Source: Rhodocyclaceae bacterium UBA2271 (GTDB lineage Bacteria; Pseudomonadota; Gammaproteobacteria; Burkholderiales; Rhodocyclaceae). From it: DNA of 6,654 bases. The position numbers and the translations under genes are program-made. This document shows positions 1 to 5,655 of this stretch, one piece after another (position 1 is the stretch's first letter; the number at the start of each line of letters is the position of its first letter). The DNA lies in contig DDXB01000057.1 in assembly GCA_002347405.1 (NCBI GenBank), forward strand, positions 1 through 6,654. The letters are read 5' to 3'. The notes under the pieces are model-generated. The model was not told the origin of the DNA. It worked only from the letters and a program-made list of their open reading frames with translations, and made no database searches.

Positions 1-21
1 GCGTGGTGAAATATCCGGGCT

Positions 22-122
22 AGCCCCCCGTGAGGGGGGCACCAGGCCGCAGGCCGCAGGACGCTGCGCAGCAGCGGTCCCGAGCAAAGCGAGGGATGCG
101 CTAACGGCGCTCAAAGGGGGGC
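22..122. repeat. Intergenic GC-rich repeat block with palindromes
   Basis: This gene-free block holds GCCCCCC-GTGA-GGGGGGC (23-40), an AGGCCGC heptamer repeated 2.4 times (44-60), a perfect palindrome GCTGCGCAGC (63-72), TCCC/GGGA arms (78-81 and 93-96) and a closing GGGGGGC (116-122) that can pair with 23-29. The 9-mer TAGCCCCCC (21-29) recurs, inverted, at 2417-2425 at the edge of the phosphomannomutase insertion. It resembles a degenerate dispersed repeat of the same G/C-tract style. Homology to the other copies is suggestive only. Confidence 0.45.
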
Positions 123-140
123 GGGCTATTGTTCCCGCCC
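116..140 (-). terminator. Candidate hairpin terminator overlapping the last stop codon
   Basis: In the minus-strand transcript GGGCGGG pairs with CCCGCCC (134-140 with 119-125) around an 8-nt loop, AACAATAG, that contains the TAG stop of the EAL-HDOD gene. The stem is followed by CCC and only three T, so the U-tract is poor. It may end the operon or be an edge of the adjacent GC-rich repeat block. Confidence 0.4.
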
Positions 141-1367
141 GATATTGCCCGCCCAGGCCAGCGCCTGGGTCAGACAGGTGTTTACCATCATGTGGTCGGC
201 GCCGGGCAGTTGTGCGGTCAGCAGGTGGCAAATTTCGCCGTCGTCGGCTTCCAGTGCCTCGGTCAGATGCAGCATGATGCCGAGCTGGCCGCTGCGGTGT
301 TCGAGCGCTTCCTGCACGTCAGCGGAGACCTGGATGCCCTTGAGGATTTCTTCGAGCGGCACATTCATCAGCACGGGCATCAGCGACATGATGCCGGTCA
401 TGAAGGCGCGGTCTTCCAATTCACCAGCTCCAGGCACAAGTTTTCCCGCCAGTAGTTCGAGAAATCGGCCGCGGGTTGCCGCCAACTGGAGCAGCGGGTT
501 GGCGACCTGACTGTCGCCCGCTGGATTGGTAAAGAGCAATAGTTGCAGCCAACGCAGCAACTGGCGACGGCCAAGCACGGTGATGGCATGGCGCAGGCTG
601 GTGACCCGGACGCGTACGCCGGTGGCCACCGAGTTGGTCAGCCGCAGCAGATTCACCGCCAGCCCGGGTTCCTGCTTGAAGATGTTCTCGATCATCGGCG
701 TTTCGACATCTTCCAGCACCAACCCCAGGAGGCGCATCAGCGCCAGTTGTGATTGGCATAGCTTTTTGCCGGCGATGATGGCGGGTTTGGCGAAGTAATA
801 GCCCTGGAACAGGTGGTAACCGAGTTGATGGCAGTGTTCCGCCTGCTCGCGACTCTCGACCTTTTCGGCCAGCAAGGTAAGCGGCCAGCTTTGCAGTGCG
901 CTGGTAACGGCGCCCAGTTGATCCCGATTCAAGGTCAGCAGATCAACCTTGACGATCTCGATGAGGTCGAGCAGTGGGTGCCCTTTATCCTCTAAATGCA
1001 CGAAATCGTCGAGCGCCAGGGTGAAACCGTGTGCCTTGAGCTCGGTGCAGCGCTCGATGATCATGGGCGTGACCTCGACGCTTTCCATCACCTCCAGCAC
1101 GATCTTGTCGGCGGGCAGGATTTCAATCATGTCGGACAGCAGCAGGCTTTCGTCGCAGTTGATGAAGCCCTTGTAGGGACCGAGCGCCTGCTCGATGCCG
1201 AGTTCGGCGAAGGCGTGGTTGATGACGCTGGCAGTGGCGCCCAGGTTGTCCTGAATGTCTGCGCAGTTGTGCTCGCTGCCGCTTCTGAATAGCAGCTCGT
1301 AGGCCACCAGTTGCTGACTGCGGTCGAGAATCGGTTGGCGGCCGATGAAGATTTCTTTGCTATTCAT
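126..1367 (-). CDS. EAL-HDOD domain protein (YuxH/CdgJ-type, cyclic-di-GMP signalling superfamily)
   Basis: A 413-residue protein with an N-terminal EAL-type domain (about residues 5-200) and a C-terminal HDOD domain (about 205-400), the layout of the COG3434 family. No membrane segment or signal peptide is seen, so it should be cytoplasmic. The EAL signature is ELLFR (24-28) rather than EALxR, but the residues that bind metal and substrate in active EAL phosphodiesterases have visible counterparts: E24, N70 (FIN), E92 (LEVME), D120-D121 (DDF), K140 (VKVD), E168 (AEKVE) and Q188 (QGYYF). The loop after DDF reads VHLED instead of the usual G-T/S-G, so cyclic-di-GMP hydrolysis is possible but not assured; it may be a binding or scaffold protein. 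The ATG lies inside the end of the phosphomannomutase gene (8-nt overlap) with no clear Shine-Dalgarno, which suggests translational coupling. Confidence is high for the family and low for the activity. Confidence 0.9.
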   Translation of the reverse strand: MNSKEIFIGRQPILDRSQQLVAYELLFRSGSEHNCADIQDNLGATASVINHAFAELGIEQALGPYKGFINCDESLLLSDMIEILPADKIVLEVMESVEVTPMIIERCTELKAHGFTLALDDFVHLEDKGHPLLDLIEIVKVDLLTLNRDQLGAVTSALQSWPLTLLAEKVESREQAEHCHQLGYHLFQGYYFAKPAIIAGKKLCQSQLALMRLLGLVLEDVETPMIENIFKQEPGLAVNLLRLTNSVATGVRVRVTSLRHAITVLGRRQLLRWLQLLLFTNPAGDSQVANPLLQLAATRGRFLELLAGKLVPGAGELEDRAFMTGIMSLMPVLMNVPLEEILKGIQVSADVQEALEHRSGQLGIMLHLTEALEADDGEICHLLTAQLPGADHMMVNTCLTQALAWAGNIGREQ

Positions 1368-2841
1368 GATCGAAGCTTACGTCGAGACCCGGCCAGACCG
1401 ATTTCAGCGCGGCCTTGAATTCCGTTTGAATGCGGGCCAGCGCGCCCGGGTTGTCGGCTTCGAAGCGCAGCACGATCACCGGCGTGGTATTCGAGGCGCG
1501 CGCCAGACCAAACCCATCGGCATATTCGGCACGTACCCCATCAATCGTGATGAGTTCGCGGGCGGTGGGGAACTTGCCGTCGGTTTGCAGTTTGGCGACG
1601 AGCGCATGCGGCTCGCCTTCCCGCATCTTGAGATTGAGTTCCGGCGTGGCCAGCGCGTTGGGCAGGTTTTTGAGCGGCCAGGCGGCATCCGGCCAGCGCG
1701 AAACGATCTCCAGCAGGCGCGCGCCGGCGTACAGGCCGTCGTCGAAGCCATACCAGCGTTCCTTGAAGAACATGTGGCCGCTCATCTCGCCGGCGAGCAG
1801 GGCGCCGGTTTCCTTGAGCTTGGTCTTGACCAGCGCGTGCCCGGTATTCCACATCAGCGGCCGGCCACCCTGATATCTGATCGACTCGGCCACCCAGCGC
1901 GAGCACTTCACGTCATAGATGATTTGCGCGCCGGGGTTGCGGGCGAGCACGTCGGCGGCGAACAGCATCAGTTGCCGGTCGGGGTAGATGATCTCGCCAT
2001 CCTTGGTGACGACACCGAGACGGTCGCCGTCGCCGTCGAAGGCCAGGCCGAGTTCGGCATCCGTTTCACGCAGCACGCGCTGTACGTCGCGCAGGTTTTC
2101 CGGCTTGGACGGGTCGGGGTGATGGTTGGGAAAGCTGCCATCGACCTTGCAGAACAGTTCGATCACTTCGCAGCCCATGCGGCGGAACAGTTCCGGCGCG
2201 ATGCCGCCGGCCACGCCGTTGCCGCAATCGACGACGAGTTTCATCGGCCGGGAGAGTTTGACATCGCCGACGATGCGGTCGAGGTAGGCTTGGCGCACGT
2301 CGGCCTTTTTGATCCTGCCGCGGCCTTCATGAAAGTCGGCGCCGGGCCGTCCCAAGCCGACGTCAGCGGATTGCCCCCTCTGGGGGTGGGGGGCAGCGAG
2401 CGGGGTTTGCGAGCGTGGGGGGCTAAAAAAGTCGGCGCTGGCAATACGGCGGCGCAGGTCCTGGATCATTTCGCCATACAAAGTCTGGCCGCCCAGCACC
2501 ATCTTGAAACCATTGTAGTCGGGCGGATTGTGGCTGCCGGTGACCGCGACGCAGCTTTGCGTGCCCAGTTCATGGGCGGCGAAATAGATGACGGGCGTCG
2601 GTGCCAGGCCGATGTCGATGACATCGACGCCGGCGGCCGTGATGCCCTGGCTGAGTGCCTTGACGAGCGCCGGCCCGGACAGGCGGCCGTCGCGGCCGAC
2701 GACGATGGCCGGGATGTTCTGCTGGCGGGCCGCGCTGCCCAGGGCGCGGCCGATGGCTGCGGCAGTCGCAATGGTCAGCGACTTGTCGACGATGCCCCGG
2801 ATGTCGTAGGCCTTGAAAATCTCTGGGGCAATGGCAGTCAT
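1360..2841 (-). CDS. algC: Phosphomannomutase/phosphoglucomutase (AlgC type) with a 32-residue in-frame insertion
   Basis: Cytoplasmic enzyme of the alpha-D-phosphohexomutase superfamily, which interconverts hexose 6-phosphates and 1-phosphates and so feeds GDP-mannose or UDP-glucose synthesis for LPS and exopolysaccharide. The 493-residue product has the phosphoserine loop TGSHNPPDYNG (catalytic Ser103), the Mg-binding loop DGDGDR (269-274), the sugar-binding loop GEMSGH (351-356) and the C-terminal phosphate-binding loop RASNTTP (448-454). The sequence closely resembles Pseudomonas AlgC throughout. I chose ATG at 2841 because AGGA sits 7 nt upstream and MTAIAPEIFKAYDIRG matches the family N-terminus; an in-frame start further upstream (3018) would run into the yheT gene. 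Residues about 139-170 are extra: removing them restores a normal 461-residue enzyme, and the insert lies at the domain 1/2 junction where a loop could be tolerated. Preference for mannose or glucose cannot be told from sequence alone; manB is an alternative name. Confidence 0.95.
   Translation of the reverse strand: MTAIAPEIFKAYDIRGIVDKSLTIATAAAIGRALGSAARQQNIPAIVVGRDGRLSGPALVKALSQGITAAGVDVIDIGLAPTPVIYFAAHELGTQSCVAVTGSHNPPDYNGFKMVLGGQTLYGEMIQDLRRRIASADFFSPPRSQTPLAAPHPQRGQSADVGLGRPGADFHEGRGRIKKADVRQAYLDRIVGDVKLSRPMKLVVDCGNGVAGGIAPELFRRMGCEVIELFCKVDGSFPNHHPDPSKPENLRDVQRVLRETDAELGLAFDGDGDRLGVVTKDGEIIYPDRQLMLFAADVLARNPGAQIIYDVKCSRWVAESIRYQGGRPLMWNTGHALVKTKLKETGALLAGEMSGHMFFKERWYGFDDGLYAGARLLEIVSRWPDAAWPLKNLPNALATPELNLKMREGEPHALVAKLQTDGKFPTARELITIDGVRAEYADGFGLARASNTTPVIVLRFEADNPGALARIQTEFKAALKSVWPGLDVSFDHE
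2332..2441. repeat. Small palindromic repeat inserted in frame in the phosphomannomutase gene, with flanking direct repeats
   Basis: The 14-mers AAAGTCGGCGCCGG (2332-2345) and AAAGTCGGCGCTGG (2428-2441) match at 13 of 14 positions, the first 11 exactly, and are offset by 96 nt, exactly 32 codons. Between them are GCCGGGCCGTCCCAAG (2341-2356), a CCCCC-TCT-GGGGG hairpin (2374-2386), a GGGGGGC tract (2388-2394), two GCGAGCG copies (2396-2402 and 2409-2415) and a second GGGGGGC (2417-2423). At protein level the pair appears as SADF and GADF bracketing a Pro/Arg/Gly-rich segment that AlgC homologues known to me lack. The flanks look like a target-site duplication of about 11 bp around an 85-bp element. 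No ORF of its own is visible, so if mobile it would be a non-autonomous element. Confidence 0.75.
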
Positions 2842-2881
2842 CGCGCTTTCCTGGCAGGTAGATCGTTGCTGGTTGCTTATC

Positions 2882-3871
2882 TTACTGCGGTTCCCTTGCC
2901 GGCGGCATGCTCGCGTGGGTGTCGAAGTGCGCCAGCAGCCGCTGCGGCAGCCAGTCGAGCACGCCGGGAAAGCGGTCGGTGACGAAGCCGACATGGCCAC
3001 CTTCTTCAGGGAGTTCAAGCGTGACCGCTGGTGCGGTCTGCGCCGGTCCGGGCAGGGCGCTGGCGGGCAGAAACGGGTCGTTCTTCGCGTTGATCACCAG
3101 CGTCGGCACGCGAATTCCGCCAAGGAATTGCCGCGCCGAAACGCGTGCGTAATAGTCCGCGGCGCTGGCAAAACCATGCAGCGGTGCGGTGACCACATCG
3201 TCGAAGGACTGCATCGAGTCGGCAGCGCGCACGCGGTCGCCATCATAGAGTCCGGGAAAGCGCTCCAGCTTGGCCAGTGCCGCAGGAATCAGCGTGCGCA
3301 GAAAATGCTGCGTGTAAAACCGGTTAAAACCATGCATCAGTGCCACGTTGGCGGCGGCCAGGTCGTGCGGGGCGGAGATTGCGGCAGCGGCAGCGACGAA
3401 GCCTGCCACAGCGCCCTGTTCGCCGAGCCACTTGAGCAGTACGTTACCGCCGAGCGAGACGCCGGCGACGAAGATGGGCGCCGGCGGCCGTTCGCCGTGC
3501 AGGCGGCGCAACACCCAGTCGATCTCGGCGGAATCGCCCGAATGGTAGGCGCGTGGCAGGCGGTTCGGTTCGCCCGAGCAGCCGCGAAAATGCACTACCG
3601 ACCCGTGCCAGCCACGACGGGCGACGGCGCGCATCAAGGAGCGGGCGTAGTGGCTGCGCGAACTGCCTTCGAGGCCGTGAAACAGGATCAGTTGCGGAGT
3701 ATCAGCAGGTGCATCAGACGGCGCATCGATCCGGTCGATGTCGATGAAGTCGCCATCGGGTGTGTCGTGGCGTTCACGCCGGTAGTCCGGCAGCGATCCC
3801 TTGCGCAGCAGGGGCCATACGGTTTGCGCATGGCAGCCGGCAAGCCAGGGCGGGGCGCGGTAAGGTGACGT
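2882..3871 (-). CDS. yheT: YheT-family alpha/beta hydrolase with an apparent ACG start codon
   Basis: Predicted serine hydrolase of the YheT (COG0429) family; the physiological substrate is not established. With the ACG start the product has 329 residues, the usual family length. The family N-terminus is present (YRAPPWL at 4-10, then CHAQTVWP at 13-20), followed by the oxyanion-region HGLEGS (65-70), FRGCSGEPNR (96-105), nucleophile elbow GVSLGGN with Ser139, acid Asp265 in NAKNDPF and His293 in GGHVGF, a complete catalytic triad. No ATG, GTG or TTG exists in this frame between the upstream gene and a TTG at 3637, and starting at 3637 would drop 78 conserved residues including the oxyanion region. 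ACG at 3871-3869 stands where I would expect the family ATG and has GAGGA 8 nt upstream. A CTG at 3886-3884, overlapping the upstream TGA as CTGA, is an alternative. The start gap to the upstream gene is 11 nt. Confidence 0.88.
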   Translation of the reverse strand, partial: TSPYRAPPWLAGCHAQTVWPLLRKGSLPDYRRERHDTPDGDFIDIDRIDAPSDAPADTPQLILFHGLEGSSRSHYARSLMRAVARRGWHGSVVHFRGCSGEPNRLPRAYHSGDSAEIDWVLRRLHGERPPAPIFVAGVSLGGNVLLKWLGEQGAVAGFVAAAAAISAPHDLAAANVALMHGFNRFYTQHFLRTLIPAALAKLERFPGLYDGDRVRAADSMQSFDDVVTAPLHGFASAADYYARVSARQFLGGIRVPTLVINAKNDPFLPASALPGPAQTAPAVTLELPEEGGHVGFVTDRFPGVLDWLPQRLLAHFDTHASMPPAREPQ

Positions 3872-3879
3872 GTGCGGCG

Positions 3880-3884
3880 TCCTC
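3880..3884 (-). promoter_or_regulatory. Ribosome binding site supporting the ACG start of the YheT-family gene
   Basis: On the minus strand GAGGA ends 8 nt before ACG at 3871-3869 and overlaps the TGA stop of the preceding gene. The spacing is normal for a Shine-Dalgarno, and this is the main sequence argument for initiation at ACG rather than at the CTG at 3886 or the TTG at 3637. Confidence 0.5.
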
Positions 3885-4308
3885 AGTGGAGGATTTGCGG
3901 CGCGTCGCCGATGCTTGACGGCGGCACGGCTGAGGCGTGATGCACGATCATGCGCCAGCCGAAAGCACCGCGCGTGTAAACATTGGTGGCGACGACCGGG
4001 GCGGCAAGCTGCATTTTGCCAACCACCCCGAGCTTCTCGATCAAGCTATGCACGGCAGCGAACGGGCCATGCACGGTCGATAAGGCGAGCAACTGGACTT
4101 TCAGCCGATTGTCACTTTCGAAAATATGGCGCCAGCTTTCGCGCACCAGTGCGTAGCCAGTGAGGCGCGGCCCGCCGGGATGGACGCAGACAATCTCGTC
4201 GTCCTCCGACCAGACGGCCATCATGGTATCGAGGTCGCCGCGCTCCAGCGCTTCGTAAAAGGCAAATTCGGCGTCCTGTGGCGAGGTGAAGATCGGTTTT
4301 TTTGGCAT
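3883..4308 (-). CDS. SnoaL-like/NTF2-fold protein (DUF4440-like)
   Basis: A small 141-residue protein of the NTF2-like superfamily. The N-terminal helix pattern (AEFAFYEALERGDLDTMMAV, 13-32), the segment W33...VCVHPGG (33-46), the SWRHIF helix (58-63) and the closing strand WRMIVHHAS (118-126) are typical of SnoaL/ketosteroid-isomerase-like proteins and fit the whole length of the fold. The family holds both enzymes and non-catalytic binding proteins, so no substrate can be assigned. There is no signal peptide. The ATG follows the waaF stop by 6 nt with no clear Shine-Dalgarno, so coupled translation is likely, and it precedes the YheT-family gene by 11 nt. Its place between an LPS gene and a hydrolase does not reveal its role. 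Confidence 0.85.
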   Translation of the reverse strand: MPKKPIFTSPQDAEFAFYEALERGDLDTMMAVWSEDDEIVCVHPGGPRLTGYALVRESWRHIFESDNRLKVQLLALSTVHGPFAAVHSLIEKLGVVGKMQLAAPVVATNVYTRGAFGWRMIVHHASAVPPSSIGDAPQILH

Positions 4309-4314
4309 TGCTGA

Positions 4315-5355
4315 TCAGTGGTTGATGACGGTGAGAACCTGCTCTGGCGTCAGTTGTTCGAGGCAGTTCAGATGTCCGAGCGGACATTCACGCTTGAAAC
4401 AGGGGCTGCATGCGAGTCCGAGCGAAAGGATTGTCGCACGCGCCGACAGGGGCGGTGTGTAGCCGGGGCTGGAAGAGCCGTAGAGCGCGACGAGTGGCCG
4501 GTCGAGCGCGGCAGCGACGTGCATCAGGCCGGAATCATTGCTGACCACGCCGCGTGCGCTGGCAATCAGGTCGATGGCTTGCTCGAGATTGGTGCGTCCG
4601 CAGAGATTGAGGACTGCGCCCCCTGACAGGCTGGCAATTTCCTCGCCAATTGGCGCATCCTTTGCCGAACCGATGATCCAGGCGCTTGCTGGCGCCATCC
4701 CGCCAGTCCCGAAAAGGGGATTCCCCTCGGTCACGCCGACTTTCTGTGCCAGCTGTCTGGCAACTGCGGCAAAGTGCCTTGCCGGCCAGCGTTTGGCCGG
4801 GCCGTATTCGGCACCGGGACAAAAGATGATCGGGGCCGCATCGAGCGGCAGAGCCAGTGCAGTGCGGGCGGCATGTTGTTGCTCTGCGGTCGAAGTCAGC
4901 CGCGGCTCGGGCGTTGGTGCCCCGGACGGTCCGGCCAGCGCGGCATAACGATCAACCAGCCGGGGCAGGGCAGCCGCGTCGAGCCGGTGGCGTTCGTTGA
5001 GCAGTCCGTAGCGCGCCTCACCGGTGTAGCCGATGCGATGCGGAATGGCGGCGAACCAGGGCAGCAGCGCCGATTTCCATGAGTTCGGCAAAACGTAGGC
5101 GGCGTCGAAGTGTTCGCGGCGCAGGTTGTGACCGAGTGTGCGGCGGTTGTTCCAATCGAATTCGCCGTGGGCGAAGGGGTTGGCGATGGCCGCCGTGACT
5201 TCCGGCATGCGCGCCAGCAAGGGCGCGCTCCAGGCCGGTGCGAAGACATGGATCACGGCCTCGGGATGCTGCGCCCGCAACCGTATCAGCAGCGGCTGCA
5301 TCATGATCGTGTCGCCGATCCAGGAGGGGGCGACAACGAGGATTTTGTTATTCAC
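4315..5355 (-). CDS. waaF: ADP-heptose:LPS heptosyltransferase II with a short in-frame insertion
   Basis: Glycosyltransferase family 9 enzyme that adds the second L-glycero-D-manno-heptose to the LPS inner core on the cytoplasmic face of the inner membrane. Hallmarks are the N-terminal KILVVAPSWIGDTIMMQPL (4-22), YVLPNSWKSAL (87-97), RIGYTGEARYGLLN (107-120), the central CPGAEYGPAKRWP (179-191), IIGSAKD (227-233) and the donor-site segment VSNDSGLMHVAAALDRPLVALYG (from 271). The C-terminal cysteine pattern C316, C319, C324, C331 is common in beta- and gammaproteobacterial homologues. I set the start at GTG 5355 because homologues begin a few residues before ILVVAPSWIGD; GTG 5358 is equally possible, and a TTG at 5397 would add 14 poorly conserved residues across a hairpin. 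None has a good Shine-Dalgarno. About 16 residues (near 209-224) are extra compared with E. coli WaaF, between the helix after KRWPARHFA and the strand AWIIGSAKD. Confidence 0.93.
   Translation of the reverse strand: MNNKILVVAPSWIGDTIMMQPLLIRLRAQHPEAVIHVFAPAWSAPLLARMPEVTAAIANPFAHGEFDWNNRRTLGHNLRREHFDAAYVLPNSWKSALLPWFAAIPHRIGYTGEARYGLLNERHRLDAAALPRLVDRYAALAGPSGAPTPEPRLTSTAEQQHAARTALALPLDAAPIIFCPGAEYGPAKRWPARHFAAVARQLAQKVGVTEGNPLFGTGGMAPASAWIIGSAKDAPIGEEIASLSGGAVLNLCGRTNLEQAIDLIASARGVVSNDSGLMHVAAALDRPLVALYGSSSPGYTPPLSARATILSLGLACSPCFKRECPLGHLNCLEQLTPEQVLTVINH
4681..4743. repeat. Palindromic repeat-like segment inside waaF, in frame
   Basis: The segment codes for the extra residues of WaaF. On the plus strand it contains an inverted repeat GGCGC-TTGCTG-GCGCC (4681-4696) and an imperfect palindrome at 4709-4730 with arms CCGA/TCGG around GGGGATTCCCC. 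It ends beside CGCCGACTTT (4734-4743), the reverse complement of the decamer AAAGTCGGCG that flanks the phosphomannomutase insertion. The excess over E. coli WaaF is about 16 residues (48 nt, near 4684-4731). I see no clear target-site duplication. That it is a repeat is inferred from its structure and the alignment gap; no second full copy is in this window. Confidence 0.5.
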
Positions 5356-5383
5356 CACGGAGGACACCGTCACAGGAGGAATC

Positions 5384-5407
5384 CACGGCGCTGGCAACTG
5401 CGCCGTG
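5384..5407. repeat. Perfect 8-bp hairpin in the leader between the zinc-finger gene and waaF
   Basis: CACGGCGC (5384-5391) and GCGCCGTG (5400-5407) form a perfect 8-bp stem with an 8-nt loop. In the transcript it lies 29 nt before the GTG start of waaF. No T-tract follows on the minus strand, so it is not a standard intrinsic terminator. A weaker ACGG/CCGT stem lies between it and waaF (about 5357-5370). It could affect processing or translation of waaF, or be a degenerate repeat. It argues mildly against the TTG start at 5397, which would lie in its loop. Confidence 0.5.
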
Positions 5408-5430
5408 CTTGGCGTGGCGAGGGGTTGCGA

Positions 5431-5643
5431 TCAGTGATGTCCCTTGGGCTTCTCACCGGTGAACCGGTACTTGGTGCCGCAGTAGGGGCAGGCGACTTCG
5501 TCGTGCTTCAGCACGTCGAGAAAGACGCGCGGGTGACGTGCCCACAGCGGGCTGCCGGGACGCGGACAGGCGAGCGGCAGGTCGTGCGCCGTGACGTCGA
5601 CTTCGCTGGCGGTGTCGGTGGTCTGGGTGTTGGTTGTGTTCAT
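5431..5643 (-). CDS. Small zinc-finger protein (zf-CHCC family)
   Basis: A 70-residue protein with a polar, Thr-rich N-terminus and a zinc-ligand set C26, H37, C52, C55 in the order C-H-C-C (ACPRPGSPLWARHPRVFLD, then ACPYCGTKYRF). This matches the zf-CHCC family, related to the Ndufs6 accessory subunit of mitochondrial complex I. Its function in bacteria is not defined, and zinc binding is inferred from the ligands. The tail ends in two histidines. ATG at 5643 is chosen because GAGGA lies 9 nt upstream; a TTG at 5652 would add three residues and has no better site. It starts 12 nt after the ilvE stop, and the pairing of ilvE with this small gene and waaF is, from memory, common in betaproteobacteria. 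Confidence 0.88.
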   Translation of the reverse strand: MNTTNTQTTDTASEVDVTAHDLPLACPRPGSPLWARHPRVFLDVLKHDEVACPYCGTKYRFTGEKPKGHH

Positions 5644-5655
5644 GGCAGTCAATCC

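Noticed and set aside
2842..2881. Possible terminator or promoter between the YheT-family gene and the phosphomannomutase
   Set aside because: The 40-nt gap has no stem with a T-tract and no paired -35/-10 boxes; only the Shine-Dalgarno AGGA is clear.
1345..2982. Long open frame of 545 codons on the plus strand
   Set aside because: It is the antisense shadow of the phosphomannomutase gene, caused by high GC and codon bias. It has no recognisable domain or ribosome binding site.
2842..3018. N-terminal extension of the phosphomannomutase to 3018
   Set aside because: The extra 59 residues overlap the YheT-family C-terminus in another frame and lack family similarity. ATG 2841 has a good ribosome binding site and the family N-terminus.
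2813..3868. Plus-strand open frame of 351 codons
   Set aside because: It lies opposite the YheT-family gene, whose catalytic triad and family motifs are on the minus strand. The translation resembles no family.
4369..4410. Cysteine cluster (CxxCxxxxC...C) in the WaaF C-terminus as a novel metal site
   Set aside because: As I recall, a similar CSPCFKRECPLGH-type motif is widespread in heptosyltransferases, so it is ordinary for the family.
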